A stretch of 64,000 nt of DNA, taken from positions 218,228 through 282,227 of the forward strand of contig NZ_SELS01000005.1 in NCBI RefSeq assembly GCF_004197395.1, given 5' to 3'. The DNA is from Paraburkholderia sp. UYCP14C (GTDB lineage: Bacteria; Pseudomonadota; Gammaproteobacteria; Burkholderiales; Burkholderiaceae). This document shows positions 17,967 to 26,456 of this stretch, in pieces; position 1 is the stretch's first letter, and the number at the start of each line of letters is the position of its first letter. The position numbers and the translations under genes were made by a program. Under the pieces are notes generated by a model. The model was given only the letters and a program-made list of their open reading frames with translations. It made no database searches and was not told the origin of the DNA.

Positions 17967-18776
17967 ATGCGGATCAAAAGAGCGGACCGAAGTTTGTCCG
18001 TCAATAACCGCGAATGGGATGTTTGCGAGCCTGAGAGAGCCAAAAAATTGTCGCTACACTTTATCGAGCAGATGGCACCGCTACTGGACGCCGCCGACGA
18101 GGCGGAATGGTTCGGCGTGATTACGGGCCTCGCCGAGACGTGGGGCTTCGACAGGATTCTGGTCGCGATGCTGCCGCGGCCAACCATGCGTCTCGAGGAC
18201 GCTTACCTGCGCAGCACTTACGCGCCGGCATGGCGCCAGACGTACGACGAGCAGGGCATGGTGCATATCGACCCGACGGTCGCGCACTGCCTGTCACGCT
18301 CCGCGCCGCTGATCTGGACGCCGGAGATCTTCGCCAGCCCGGCGCAGCAATCCCTGTATGAGGAAGCTCGCTCGTATGGCTTGGGCGCAGGCGTGACGCT
18401 GCCGATTCATGGGCCGAATCAGGAAGCCGGCATGATGTGCTTCGTCAATGACGACAAGCCGTCAGACGGGTTCAGGCGCCATGTGAACGCCGCGTTGCCG
18501 AACCTCGTGCTGTTGCGCGATCTGGTGATCGACACCAGCAAGCAGCATCTGAATTCGCACGCGCAGACCTTGCTGCCGAAGCTCACGCCGCGCGAGCGCG
18601 AATGTCTGAAATGGACCGCACGCGGCAAATCCACCTGGGAGATATCCCACATCCTGAGTTGCTCGGAAGCCGTGGTGAACTTCCACATGAAAAACATCAG
18701 GGCGAAATTCGGTGTGAATTCGCGGCGTGCGGCGGCCGTGATCGCGGCGCAGCTTGGGCTTATTGACCCGGGTTGA
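17967..18776 (+). CDS. braR: LuxR-family quorum-sensing transcription factor (BraR-like)
   Basis: Acyl-homoserine-lactone receptor that binds lux-box DNA. The N-terminal autoinducer domain shows the conserved Tyr, Trp, Asp and Pro residues (YLRSTYAPAWRQTYDE, HIDPTVAHC, APLIW), and the C-terminal LuxR helix-turn-helix reads LTPRERECLKWTARGKST...AVVNFHMKNIRAKF. It is paired with an rsaL gene and a luxI gene, the BraI/RsaL/BraR arrangement of plant-associated Paraburkholderia, whose signal is reported to be a long-chain 3-oxo lactone. The 269-residue reading is about 30 longer than LasR; a TTG near 18047 preceded by GAGAG is an alternative start. Its 3' end overlaps that of rsaL by 17 bp. Confidence 0.85.
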   Translation: MRIKRADRSLSVNNREWDVCEPERAKKLSLHFIEQMAPLLDAADEAEWFGVITGLAETWGFDRILVAMLPRPTMRLEDAYLRSTYAPAWRQTYDEQGMVHIDPTVAHCLSRSAPLIWTPEIFASPAQQSLYEEARSYGLGAGVTLPIHGPNQEAGMMCFVNDDKPSDGFRRHVNAALPNLVLLRDLVIDTSKQHLNSHAQTLLPKLTPRERECLKWTARGKSTWEISHILSCSEAVVNFHMKNIRAKFGVNSRRAAAVIAAQLGLIDPG

Positions 18777-19077
18777 GCAGCGCGGCCGCGTCGCGGCTGT
18801 ACATCACGCGTTCGGCGCGGCCCAGATCGGCGTCCGACACGGTTTTCATGAAATACAGGCCCAGCAGGATCGACACCGGCGCCGGGATCTCCGCGCCCGA
18901 CTCGAAGCGGCTGCCGCGCGACTGCGTGACGCCGAAGCGAGCCCAGAAACGGCGCTGGCTCTCTTTTTTCTTCTTCCGGTAGGCAATGATCAGAACACGA
19001 TCCACTGCCGAAGAGACCTCCGAAGGACGCGCCTGGAGGTGGGTTTGCGGTTGCCAGTGATTGTCGAGGAGTTCCAT
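18760..19077 (-). CDS. rsaL: RsaL-like quorum-sensing repressor
   Basis: Small helix-turn-helix protein of 105 residues lying between luxR and luxI, in the opposite orientation to both. The core RRFWARFGVTQSRGSRFESG and PAPVSILLGLYF match the Cro/RsaL fold of the P. aeruginosa LasI repressor (80 residues there). It should hold down transcription of luxI across the divergent promoter region. AAGGG lies before the ATG at 19077. The last 17 bp overlap the end of luxR tail to tail, so the two mRNAs are complementary at their ends. Confidence 0.85.
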   Translation of the reverse strand: MELLDNHWQPQTHLQARPSEVSSAVDRVLIIAYRKKKKESQRRFWARFGVTQSRGSRFESGAEIPAPVSILLGLYFMKTVSDADLGRAERVMYSRDAAALLNPGQ

Positions 19078-19142
19078 TTTGGACCCTTGTAGGTTGGGGG
19101 CGGATACGTGTCTGAATTCTGATATACCCGATAAGCATGCAC

Positions 19143-19162
19143 ACCTATCCAGGTAGGTAGGT
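19143..19162 (+). promoter_or_regulatory. lux box upstream of the autoinducer synthase gene
   Basis: The 20-bp site ACCTATCCAGGTAGGTAGGT has ACCT and AGGT ends in inverted orientation and CT-N12-AG spacing, like LasR-type boxes. CATAAG at 19182-19187 could be the -10, which would place the box near -42 for activation by the LuxR protein. It lies in the divergent rsaL-luxI region, so it could serve both genes. Confidence 0.55.
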
Positions 19163-19232
19163 GGCGCAAAGATTCAGAATGCATAAGTTTTCCTGCGTAA
19201 CTGGCAGCCCCCAACGTGCACAGGAGAACGTC

Positions 19233-19826
19233 ATGCAAACCACGATACGAATTGGACTCAGGCAGGAATTCGACAACGAACTGATCAACGAGATGTACCG
19301 TCTGCGAGCCCGGGTCTTTCACGGCCGGCTCGGCTGGGAAATTCCGACCATCGCAGGGATGGAAATCGACGGCTACGACGCGCTCGGACCGCATTACATG
19401 CTGATTCAGGGCGAAGACGAGCGGTTGCGCGGATGTTGGCGACTGATGCCGACCGAAGGACCCAACATGCTGAAAGACACCTTCCCGCAGCTGCTGCATG
19501 GCGCGGCCGCGCCGGTCGGTCGGCATATCTGGGAACTGAGCCGCTGGGCGATCGAAACCGGCGGAGAAGAACAGACGTTTGGTTTCACGGATATGACAAT
19601 CCGCGCAATTCAGGAAGTGATGCGCTTCGCCCAGCGTATGGGCATCACGCATTATGTGACGGTGACCACCACGCCGATCGAGCGCATGCTGCGGCGTGCC
19701 GGCCTCGACATCAGCCGGCTCGGGCCGCCGCTGCAGATCGGCGTCGAGCGGGCCGTCGCGCTCGACGTCGCGGTGAGCGAGAAAACGCTGACCTCACTGT
19801 TCGGGCCGGTCGCCGCAGCGGCTTGA
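19233..19826 (+). CDS. braI: Acyl-homoserine-lactone synthase (BraI-like)
   Basis: Makes the quorum signal from S-adenosylmethionine and an acyl carrier protein. The 197-residue protein has the invariant LuxI residues: Arg, Phe and Trp in RLRARVFHGRLGWEI, Glu/Asp/Asp in EIDGYDALGPHYML, Arg in GCWRLMPT and the Glu-Arg pair in WELSRWAI. MQTTIRIGL at 19233 is the start, with CAGGAG upstream. It is controlled by the lux box at 19143 and presumably by RsaL. The chain length of its product cannot be predicted from sequence. Confidence 0.9.
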   Translation: MQTTIRIGLRQEFDNELINEMYRLRARVFHGRLGWEIPTIAGMEIDGYDALGPHYMLIQGEDERLRGCWRLMPTEGPNMLKDTFPQLLHGAAAPVGRHIWELSRWAIETGGEEQTFGFTDMTIRAIQEVMRFAQRMGITHYVTVTTTPIERMLRRAGLDISRLGPPLQIGVERAVALDVAVSEKTLTSLFGPVAAAA

Positions 19827-19883
19827 GGCGCGTCGGATCACCGCCTCACGAAAGTCTCGACGCCCTCACCCGCATGCGCGGGC

Positions 19884-20573
19884 TCAGGAACCGAACATCC
19901 GTTCCAGCGCGTTCTCGAGATGCGCGCGCATCGCGGCGCCCGCGCCCGCCGCGTCCTTGCGGCGGATCGCGTCGAGCACCGCCATGTGCTCGGCCTGCAC
20001 CAGCCGCTGCCGCTCCACGGTTTTGACGAGCGACAGATTGCGCGACAGGTTCATGCTGAACAGGATCTGTTCCTCGATGAACGACATCACCGTGATGAAG
20101 AACGGATTCTTCGATGCACGCGCGACCGCCTGGTGGAACAGGAAGTCGTCCTTGGCGCCGATTCCCTGCGCCTCGATGATGCGCTCGAGTTCGTCCCAGG
20201 CATGCTGGATCGCGGCGATGTCGTCGGCATCGGCCTTCAGCGCCGCCTGCGCGGCCGCGCCCGCCTCGGTCACGATGCGGAATTCATAGCAGCGGCGGAT
20301 GTCGGACAGCGTCTCGAGCGGTGCGAAGCGGCGCACGTCCGGATCGGGGCGCCGCTCGACGGTCGTGCCGGAGCCGTGGCGCGTCGAGATGATGCCGTCG
20401 GCCCGCAATCGCGCGAGCGCTTCTCGCACGGTCGGCCGGGACGTGGCGAAACGCTCCGCCAGCGCGTGCTCGGTCGGCAATCGCTCGCCTTCCTTGTACT
20501 CGCCTTCGAGGATGCGGTTGAGAATGTCGCCGTAGATCTGGTCGGGTAAGCCCTTAGTTTTTCGATCGTTCAT
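19884..20573 (-). CDS. FadR-subfamily GntR transcriptional regulator
   Basis: A 229-residue regulator with an N-terminal winged helix (ILEGEYKEGERLPTEHALAERFATSRPTVREALARLRADG, in part) and a C-terminal all-helical FCD domain whose metal/ligand residues appear in YEFRIVTEAG, DDFLFHQAVA and QAEHMAVLDAI. Such proteins usually bind an organic acid and repress catabolic operons. The candidate target is the sugar-acid block at 9.3-17.5 kb, which has a GntR operator. An inverted repeat 30 bp upstream of its own ATG may be an autoregulatory site. Confidence 0.85.
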   Translation of the reverse strand: MNDRKTKGLPDQIYGDILNRILEGEYKEGERLPTEHALAERFATSRPTVREALARLRADGIISTRHGSGTTVERRPDPDVRRFAPLETLSDIRRCYEFRIVTEAGAAAQAALKADADDIAAIQHAWDELERIIEAQGIGAKDDFLFHQAVARASKNPFFITVMSFIEEQILFSMNLSRNLSLVKTVERQRLVQAEHMAVLDAIRRKDAAGAGAAMRAHLENALERMFGS

Positions 20574-20600
20574 CAGCGGACTGGCCAGCTTGTCTGAATA

Positions 20601-20619
20601 TGGCCTGATTGTAAGGCCA
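20601..20619. promoter_or_regulatory. Inverted repeat upstream of the GntR gene
   Basis: TGGCCT and AGGCCA face each other across seven bases, 28-46 bp before the GntR start. It is not the TNGTNNNACNA form seen at 17544. A second imperfect repeat (CTTATAC ggg GTGTAAG) lies at about 20642-20658. Either could be an autoregulatory operator. Confidence 0.3.
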
Positions 20620-20731
20620 ACCTTGTTTCGGCTTCAGCAATCTTATACGGGGTGTAAGCATGCGAGGCCGCCCTTGCGCGCCGCCGCGACCTCCAGTGGG
20701 TCCGCAACGGGCCTGAATATTTGGCAAATGT

Positions 20732-20793
20732 TTGATTTACATCCTGGTCCGGTGCATCTTTTCCGGCCATCATCTAAGCTTCATTGGTATAAA
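20732..20793 (+). promoter_or_regulatory. Promoter with an FNR-like box for the universal stress gene
   Basis: TTGATTTACATCCT (20732-20745) matches eight of ten positions of the FNR consensus TTGAT-N4-ATCAA. TATAAA at 20788-20793 would be the -10, which puts the box centre about 61.5 bp upstream of the start, a standard class I activator position. An fnr gene lies just downstream. Confidence 0.35.
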
Positions 20794-20854
20794 AGATCAA
20801 TAAACCCTGCCGCGGCTAGCAATGTGGCAGACGCTTTCTTGACGCGGAGCCGAA

Positions 20855-21322
20855 ATGTACACACGCATCCTTGTAGCGGTCGACGGCAGCAATACCTCGC
20901 GCCGTGCGTTCGAAGCGGCGCTCGATCTGGCCAAATCGAATGGCGCGGTGTTGCGGCCATTTTATGTCGTCGAAAACACGCCGATGTATTTCGAGGCGCC
21001 CGGCTACGACCCGTCGATCCTGCGCAACCGCCTGATCGAGGAGGGTCAGGAGCTGCGTGCCGAGTTTTCGAAAGCGATGGCCGAGCAAGGTGTGAAGGGC
21101 GACCCGGCGGTCTCCGAGGCTTCGTCGCTGGGCGATGTCGCCGAGATCGTGCTGCAGGCCGCGGCCGAATTCAACGCCGACCTGCTCGTGATGGGCACGC
21201 ATGGCCGTCGTGGCTTCCAGCGGCTGATTCTCGGCAGCGTCGCCGAACGCTGCGTGCGCCAGGCGAAGCTGCCGGTTCTGCTGGTACCGTCCGCCGCGGG
21301 CACCGACAAGGAACCCGCCTGA
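20855..21322 (+). CDS. Universal stress protein (UspA family)
   Basis: Cytoplasmic nucleotide-binding stress protein of 155 residues. MYTRILVAVDGSNTSRRAF gives the first strand and the Asp that contacts the nucleotide; GTHGRRGFQRLILGSVAERC carries the G-2x-G-9x-G(S) ATP-binding motif. The FNR-like box upstream suggests induction at low oxygen. It is followed by a 12-bp stem and then by fnr, both on the same strand. Confidence 0.9.
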   Translation: MYTRILVAVDGSNTSRRAFEAALDLAKSNGAVLRPFYVVENTPMYFEAPGYDPSILRNRLIEEGQELRAEFSKAMAEQGVKGDPAVSEASSLGDVAEIVLQAAAEFNADLLVMGTHGRRGFQRLILGSVAERCVRQAKLPVLLVPSAAGTDKEPA

Positions 21323-21335
21323 CTATTTGATCGCG

Positions 21336-21362
21336 CAGGGCAGCGCGCCACGCGCTGCCCTG
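21336..21362 (+). terminator. Strong hairpin after the universal stress gene
   Basis: Perfect 12-bp stem CAGGGCAGCGCG / CGCGCTGCCCTG with a CCA loop, 14 bp after the stop codon. No T-run follows, so it may act as an mRNA 3' stabiliser or as a Rho-assisted stop. Confidence 0.4.
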
Positions 21363-21549
21363 CCGGAACCGGGCCACGCTACCCGTCGACGCGCGACGTC
21401 GACATGACCCGCGCGGCTCACCTTCCCACCGCCGTCGGAGCATGCGCCGTCGCTCGGCACAGCCGAGCAGCGAACGCGTCGTTTTGCCGCCAGTTGCGGG
21501 TCATAGCGGGTGGGACAATTTCACTACTACCAATAATCGCGCGCAGAAC

Positions 21550-22332
21550 ATGCTGAATCCTACTGCTGTGACTCGTTCCTCGACCCGCTCCGCCGGCAAC
21601 GCCGGGCGCGGCAGCCGCGAGGCTGTGGCGGCACGCGCATCCGCACGTACCGCCGCGCGCTGCTCCAGCTGTTCGATGCGTCAGATCTGCATGCCGCAGG
21701 GCCTGTCGGCGGAGGAATTGCCGAAGCTCGAAACACTGATCTGCTCGGCGCGCGCGGTGCCGCGCGGCGAAGCGTTGTATCGCAGCGGCGACCGCTTCGA
21801 CAGTATCTACGCGGTGCGTTCGGGCTCGATGAAGACCGTGATGATCCACCGCGACGGCCGCGAGCAGGTCACCGGATTGCGTCTCGCCGGCGAGCCGCTC
21901 GGGCTCGACGGCATCAGCGCGGACGTCCATGCGTGCAGCGCCGTCGCGCTGGAAGACAGCACGGTGTGCATCGTCCCATACAGTGCGCTGAAGCTGCTGT
22001 GCCGCGAAATCAGTTCGATCCAGGAGCGCATGCACAAGCTGCTCGGCGCGCAGATCGTCAGCGAGGCCGCGCAGATGATGGTGCTCGGCTCGCTGTCCGC
22101 CGACGAACGCGTCGCCGCCTTCCTGCTCGACGTGTCACAGCGCAATGCGCAGCGCGGCTACTCGTGGTCGGAATTCAATCTGCGCATGACGCGCGAGGAC
22201 ATGGGCAGCTACCTCGGCATGACGCTCGAAACGGTCAGCCGCACCCTGTCAAGATTTCAAAAGCGCGGCCTGATCGACACGCGGGGCAAGCATATTCACA
22301 TCGTCGATCTCGAAGGCTTGCGGCAGGTCTGA
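21550..22332 (+). CDS. fnr: FNR oxygen-sensing transcription regulator
   Basis: Crp/Fnr-family global regulator of 260 residues. The four cysteines that hold the oxygen-labile [4Fe-4S] cluster are present: C38, C41 and C47 in CSSCSMRQIC, and C140 in EDSTVCIVPY, spaced exactly as C20, C23, C29 and C122 of E. coli FNR. The recognition helix ETVSRTLSRFQKRG carries the E-xx-SR that reads TTGAT. MLNPTAVTRSS (ATG 21550) is preferred over a longer reading because it gives the usual N-terminal extension. The upstream stress gene has an FNR-like box. Confidence 0.95.
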   Translation: MLNPTAVTRSSTRSAGNAGRGSREAVAARASARTAARCSSCSMRQICMPQGLSAEELPKLETLICSARAVPRGEALYRSGDRFDSIYAVRSGSMKTVMIHRDGREQVTGLRLAGEPLGLDGISADVHACSAVALEDSTVCIVPYSALKLLCREISSIQERMHKLLGAQIVSEAAQMMVLGSLSADERVAAFLLDVSQRNAQRGYSWSEFNLRMTREDMGSYLGMTLETVSRTLSRFQKRGLIDTRGKHIHIVDLEGLRQV

Positions 22333-22445
22333 GCGGCTGGGCGGGGCTGAGCGGTCGCGCGGTTCGTCCTGGCACGCCGCCTGCAAACGGGGTACAGTTT
22401 CAGACTGCCCCTCACGGCAACCGTGCTGCATGGAGACCCGGCTCA

Positions 22446-23744
22446 ATGAATCGCGACCCTGCCCCGCATCATCCGCTCGTGCAGCGCCTGCTCGACGCGC
22501 GTCAAGTCACCGACGACCTGTTTGCGATCGTCAAACCCGATTACCTCTATGAACGGCCGATCCGCGAGCGCCATCGCGTCGTGTTCTATATCGGCCATCT
22601 CGAAGCGTTCGATCGCAATCTGCTCGACCAGCGTCTGTTCGATCTGCCGGCTTTCGCGCCGCAACTCGACCAGCTGTTCGCCTTCGGCATCGATCCGGTA
22701 GGCGGCGGCTTTCCCACCGATCAACCCGCCGACTGGCCGTCGCTCGACGCCGTGCGCGAGTATGCGACGCGCGCGCGTCGGCAGATCGACGCCGCGCTCG
22801 ACGAGCTCGGCAACCCGGCGCGCGACGAGGCGGCCGTGCAATTGCTGAACGTCGCGATCGAGCATCGCTTGATGCATGCGGAAACGCTCGCGTACATGCT
22901 CCATCAGTTGCCGCTCGCGCAGAAGAACACCGCGTTGCGCGAACCGGTGGTGACACGCGCGGAGCAGCGCGACGGGTTGTCGTCGATGGTCAGCGTGCCG
23001 GCCGGCACGACCGTGCTCGGCATGCCGCGCGAGGCCGGCCGCTTCGGCTGGGACAACGAGTTCGGCGCATTGGGCGTGGAGCTGCCCGCGTTCGAGATCG
23101 ACCGCTACATGGTCACGAACGGAGCGTTCCTGGAGTTCCTCGAAGACGGCGGTTATCGCGAGCCGACATGGTGGTCGCCGAAGGACCTGGCGTGGAAGGA
23201 GGCGGGGCGCATCGAGCATCCGGCCGGCTGGTCGCAACGCCTGTCGCAAGACGGCCGCGCCGGCTGGACGCTGCGCACCATGTTCGACGACGTGCCCTTG
23301 CCGCTCGACTGGCCCGTCTACGTGAGCCACGCCGAAGCGAGCGCCTACGCGCGCTGGGCCGGCAAGGCCCTGCCGACGGAAGCGCAATGGCAACGCGCGG
23401 CGCACGGTGCGCCGCAAGCGGCGTCGGGCAACTTCGATTTCCGTAGCTGGGATCCACGGCCCGTCGACGCGCATCCGGACAACGTCAGCACGTTCGGCGT
23501 GGAAGGTCAGTTCGGCAACGGCTGGGAATGGACCTCGACGCTATTCGAGGCGCTGCCGGGCTTCGAAGCGTTTCCGTTCTATCCCGGCTATTCGGCCAAC
23601 TTCTTCGATGGGCAGCATTACGTGCTGAAGGGCGGCTCGGCGCGTACCGCGCTGTGCATGCTGCGGCCGGAATTTCGCAACTGGTTTCAGCCGCATTATC
23701 AGTATGTGTACGCGGGGTTTCGCTGCGTGCGGGCTGCCGAATAA
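22446..23744 (+). CDS. EgtB/SenA-type nonheme iron sulfoxide (selenoxide) synthase family protein
   Basis: Two-domain enzyme of 432 residues: an N-terminal DinB-like four-helix bundle and a C-terminal FGE-sulfatase (SUMF1) fold from about residue 180. The iron ligands of EgtB are present at the same positions: H51 (YIGHLEAF), H140 and H144 with E146 (HRLMHAETL, the HxxxHxE motif). The C-terminal domain has GNGWEWTSTLFEALPGF and LKGGSARTALCMLRPEFRNWF, ending in YAGFRCVRAAE. EgtB couples a cysteine-derived thiol to hercynine in ergothioneine synthesis; the SenA relatives do so with selenosugars. No egtD, senB or selD is adjacent, so which branch it belongs to is open. GGAG precedes the ATG. Confidence 0.8.
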   Translation: MNRDPAPHHPLVQRLLDARQVTDDLFAIVKPDYLYERPIRERHRVVFYIGHLEAFDRNLLDQRLFDLPAFAPQLDQLFAFGIDPVGGGFPTDQPADWPSLDAVREYATRARRQIDAALDELGNPARDEAAVQLLNVAIEHRLMHAETLAYMLHQLPLAQKNTALREPVVTRAEQRDGLSSMVSVPAGTTVLGMPREAGRFGWDNEFGALGVELPAFEIDRYMVTNGAFLEFLEDGGYREPTWWSPKDLAWKEAGRIEHPAGWSQRLSQDGRAGWTLRTMFDDVPLPLDWPVYVSHAEASAYARWAGKALPTEAQWQRAAHGAPQAASGNFDFRSWDPRPVDAHPDNVSTFGVEGQFGNGWEWTSTLFEALPGFEAFPFYPGYSANFFDGQHYVLKGGSARTALCMLRPEFRNWFQPHYQYVYAGFRCVRAAE

Positions 23745-24008
23745 AGCGGCGCAGATCTCTTCAACTCGCGCTTCAAGCTGTCGGCACATGCTTTGGCCAA
23801 GGCTTCTGCAGACAGCAGCGCCTGCCGGGAACGGCAAACAATCGCGCACGAACCGCGACCGGCCGACCGTCTGCCAACCTCCCGGTTTCAAGTCTCCGTG
23901 CCACCCATTCCGTTATCATTTCACAAGCCTGCGCGGCATGTGCCGTTAACACGTGTGTAGCCTCTAACCTTTTCCCCGTTGCTGCGGGGACGCGCTCTGA
24001 AGTCAGCG

Positions 24009-25208
24009 ATGAAAGTCGATCTAGCCACCCTTTACCTCCTCGTGATCGGAACCTTGTTAGCCAGTTCCGCCATGATGTATTGGGAACATCTGTCTCATCC
24101 CAAGCGCAGCAAGGAATTGCGAATGCTGGCGGCCGGCTATGCCACCCTCGGAATCGGCTGCGCATTGGCTTCATTTCGGGTTCAACTGCTCGGGACCGCT
24201 GGCCCCGCAGTGAGCAATCTCGTGATTCTCGCGGGCTACCTGCTCGTGCTGGACGGCGTAGCCATGTTCAGCGGCCGGCGCTATCTCGCAAGCTCGATCG
24301 GTTTGCTCGTCCTGATGGGGCTCACGTGGGCAATAGCTGGTGTGCGTTGGCAGGCTGCCGTCTGGATGTATGTCAGCGCCATCCCGATCGCGCTGGCTTC
24401 AGCCATGACCTCGCTCGAACTGCTGCGAGGCGATGGCATGCCGGCGGTTCAAGCCAGGCGCGTCGCCGTGGTGGTGTCGGGCATTCACGCGCTGTTTTAC
24501 GTCGCCCGGGCTTTCGTGCTGCCATGGCTGGTGCCGATCTTCGGGCCGCGCTTGTTGGCTGTCTCCAGCGAAATCACGATGTACGAAGGGGTTCTCTACT
24601 CGGTCATTTTGCCGATGACCTTGCTCCGGCTAACCCGGGAAGAGATTCATGGCGAGCTGCTGCAGGAATCCCGCACGGATTACCTGACTCGCCTCGGTAA
24701 TCGAAAGTTGTTTTTCGAAGACGGGGAGCGCGTTATCCGCGATCACCAGGCGCATCGACGACCCGTCACGCTCCTTGCGTTCGACCTCGATCACTTCAAG
24801 AGAATCAACGATCGCTACGGACACAAGACCGGCGACGAGGTTCTGCGGTCATTCGCGGAAACCATTCGAGCCGTCGCGGGTGCGGACGCGATTCTTGCAC
24901 GCATCGGTGGTGAAGAATTCGCCGCGCTGCTGCCGGACCACGACAGCGAACGCGCAATAACGGTAGGCGAGACCGTTGCCAACCGGTTTGCCGCGCTGTC
25001 CCATGGCGCCGACGGCGACCGGATTCGGGCCACGGTCAGTGTTGGCCTCGCCGAGTCGGGTCGCCAAACGGCTTGCCTCACCGACCTGCTCTCAGCCGCC
25101 GATCAGGCGTTGTATCGAGCCAAGTCGCTGGGCGGTAATCGGCTCGAACAGACGCCAACGGCCGTGCTCCCCGACGCAACCTGCTCATCGAGCGGAAACC
25201 GGCTTTAA
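24009..25208 (+). CDS. Membrane-anchored diguanylate cyclase
   Basis: Makes cyclic di-GMP. About 215 residues with six or so hydrophobic helices form a membrane sensor region, then a GGDEF domain: FDLDHFKRINDRYGHKTGDE and the active-site loop RIGGEEF (GGEEF variant, active in many enzymes). The RxxD inhibitory site five residues before the loop is not present (the stretch reads GADAILARIGG), so product inhibition is probably absent. MKVDLATLYLL (ATG 24009) is the start. Confidence 0.85.
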   Translation: MKVDLATLYLLVIGTLLASSAMMYWEHLSHPKRSKELRMLAAGYATLGIGCALASFRVQLLGTAGPAVSNLVILAGYLLVLDGVAMFSGRRYLASSIGLLVLMGLTWAIAGVRWQAAVWMYVSAIPIALASAMTSLELLRGDGMPAVQARRVAVVVSGIHALFYVARAFVLPWLVPIFGPRLLAVSSEITMYEGVLYSVILPMTLLRLTREEIHGELLQESRTDYLTRLGNRKLFFEDGERVIRDHQAHRRPVTLLAFDLDHFKRINDRYGHKTGDEVLRSFAETIRAVAGADAILARIGGEEFAALLPDHDSERAITVGETVANRFAALSHGADGDRIRATVSVGLAESGRQTACLTDLLSAADQALYRAKSLGGNRLEQTPTAVLPDATCSSSGNRL

Positions 25209-25258
25209 GCTTCCGGAAGAATTTCGTCCCAGCGCGCTTGCGCACGTAGGCACGACAC

Positions 25259-25951
25259 ATGAACCCTGAAGAACCTGCCACGCGGCCGACCCACCCCATC
25301 ACCCGCCCGGTGTTGGTCTGGGACACGCCGGTGCGGCTGTTTCACTGGCTGGTGGTCGTGCTAGTCGCGGCCGCTTACGTCACCTTGAAGCTGAACTGGA
25401 TCGACTGGCACGTGCGGGTCGGCGAGACGCTGCTTGCGTTGGTGATTTTCCGGCTGCTGTGGGGCTGTTTTGGCAGTGAGACCGCGCGCTTTCGCAGTTT
25501 CGTCGCATCGCCCGCGGCTGCGCTTCGTCATTTGCGCCACCTGTTTCGTCGCGAGCCGGACGTCCAGGTAGGCCACAATGCGGCCGGCGGCTGGATGGTG
25601 CTGTTGCTGCTCGCGTTGATGCTGGCCGAGACGCTGAGCGGGCTCTATGTCAACAACGACATCGCCGACGAAGGGCCGTTGAGCGAGCTGGTGCCCGCGT
25701 GGCTCGCCAACGCAATCTCGACGCTGCATGGGCTCGTCTGGTATGTACTGCTCGCCGCGGTGGCGCTGCACGTGCTGGTGATCACCCTCTACGCGGTAGC
25801 GAAGGGACACAACCTGCTGCGCCCGATGCTGACCGGCTACAAACTGCTGCCGTCGTCCGTGGACGCGCCGCGGCAGACGCCAGCGCTGCTGGCGCTGCTT
25901 CCACTCGGCGTCGGCGCGGCCGCGGTGATGCTGCTCGCGGCTTATCTCTGA
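25259..25951 (+). CDS. Cytochrome b561-type membrane protein (b/b6 domain)
   Basis: A 230-residue membrane cytochrome with four main helices and histidines in place for two b-type hemes: RLFHWLVVVL, VGHNAAGGW, STLHGLVWYV and ALHVLVITLYAV. It matches the Ni,Fe-hydrogenase cytochrome b / b561 group that passes electrons between the quinone pool and a periplasmic partner. No soluble c-type cytochrome is next to it. GTAGG lies before the ATG and the gene follows the diguanylate cyclase by 50 bp, so co-transcription is possible. Confidence 0.85.
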   Translation: MNPEEPATRPTHPITRPVLVWDTPVRLFHWLVVVLVAAAYVTLKLNWIDWHVRVGETLLALVIFRLLWGCFGSETARFRSFVASPAAALRHLRHLFRREPDVQVGHNAAGGWMVLLLLALMLAETLSGLYVNNDIADEGPLSELVPAWLANAISTLHGLVWYVLLAAVALHVLVITLYAVAKGHNLLRPMLTGYKLLPSSVDAPRQTPALLALLPLGVGAAAVMLLAAYL

Positions 25952-25994
25952 GCTTGCCACAAGCCTGACCGCGGGCGCCGCCGCCGTGCCTGGC

Positions 25995-26456
25995 TCAGTT
26001 GCCCTTCGGCGGCATCACCTGGCCGCGAATCTCGCCGTTGGGATTGTTTTTCGTGTGAACGTTGATGTACATGTCACCGGCTTCGAACATCTTGGCGTCG
26101 TCCGGAGAAAGCGTGGTCTGACCGCTGAACGGGCTCGTCACCTCCATGCTGCCCTTCTGCGAGAGCCAGATCTTGACGCCGGCGTTTTTACCGGCCGGGG
26201 CGGGTCCGTGGAAATGCGACATCGTGGTGGGACTCGTCAACCCGCTGAAGCTGATGTTCCAGGTGACGACCCGCGTGCTGGAGTCGTACGTGAGCTTGGC
26301 GGTCCCGCTGCCCGGAGTCTGCACCGGCGGAACCTGTTGAGCGCCCGTCAGCGGTACGTCGAATGAGACGGGCGCCGCTTGCGCGAAAGTCAGCGTCCCC
26401 GCTAAGGCCAAACCACCAAGTACCATGAAAGCGCGCTGCGAGATGGATCGTGACAT
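25995..26456 (-). CDS. Secreted CHRD-domain protein
   Basis: A 153-residue protein with a signal peptide (MSRSISQRAFMVLGGLALAGTLTFAQA) and one CHRD domain: FDVPLTGAQQVPPVQTPGSG at the start, TMSHFHGPAPAGKNAG with the characteristic histidines in the middle and MYINVHTKNNPNGEIRGQV at the end. CHRD domains occur in chordin and in bacterial extracellular proteins; their role in bacteria is not settled. ATG 26456 has AGGAG at good distance. It is convergent with the cytochrome b561 gene. Confidence 0.85.
   Translation of the reverse strand: MSRSISQRAFMVLGGLALAGTLTFAQAAPVSFDVPLTGAQQVPPVQTPGSGTAKLTYDSSTRVVTWNISFSGLTSPTTMSHFHGPAPAGKNAGVKIWLSQKGSMEVTSPFSGQTTLSPDDAKMFEAGDMYINVHTKNNPNGEIRGQVMPPKGN

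Noticed and set aside
19172-19195. Possible RsaL operator after the lux box
   Set aside because: Only a partial fit to the TATG...CATA pattern known for P. aeruginosa RsaL, so not reported as a site.
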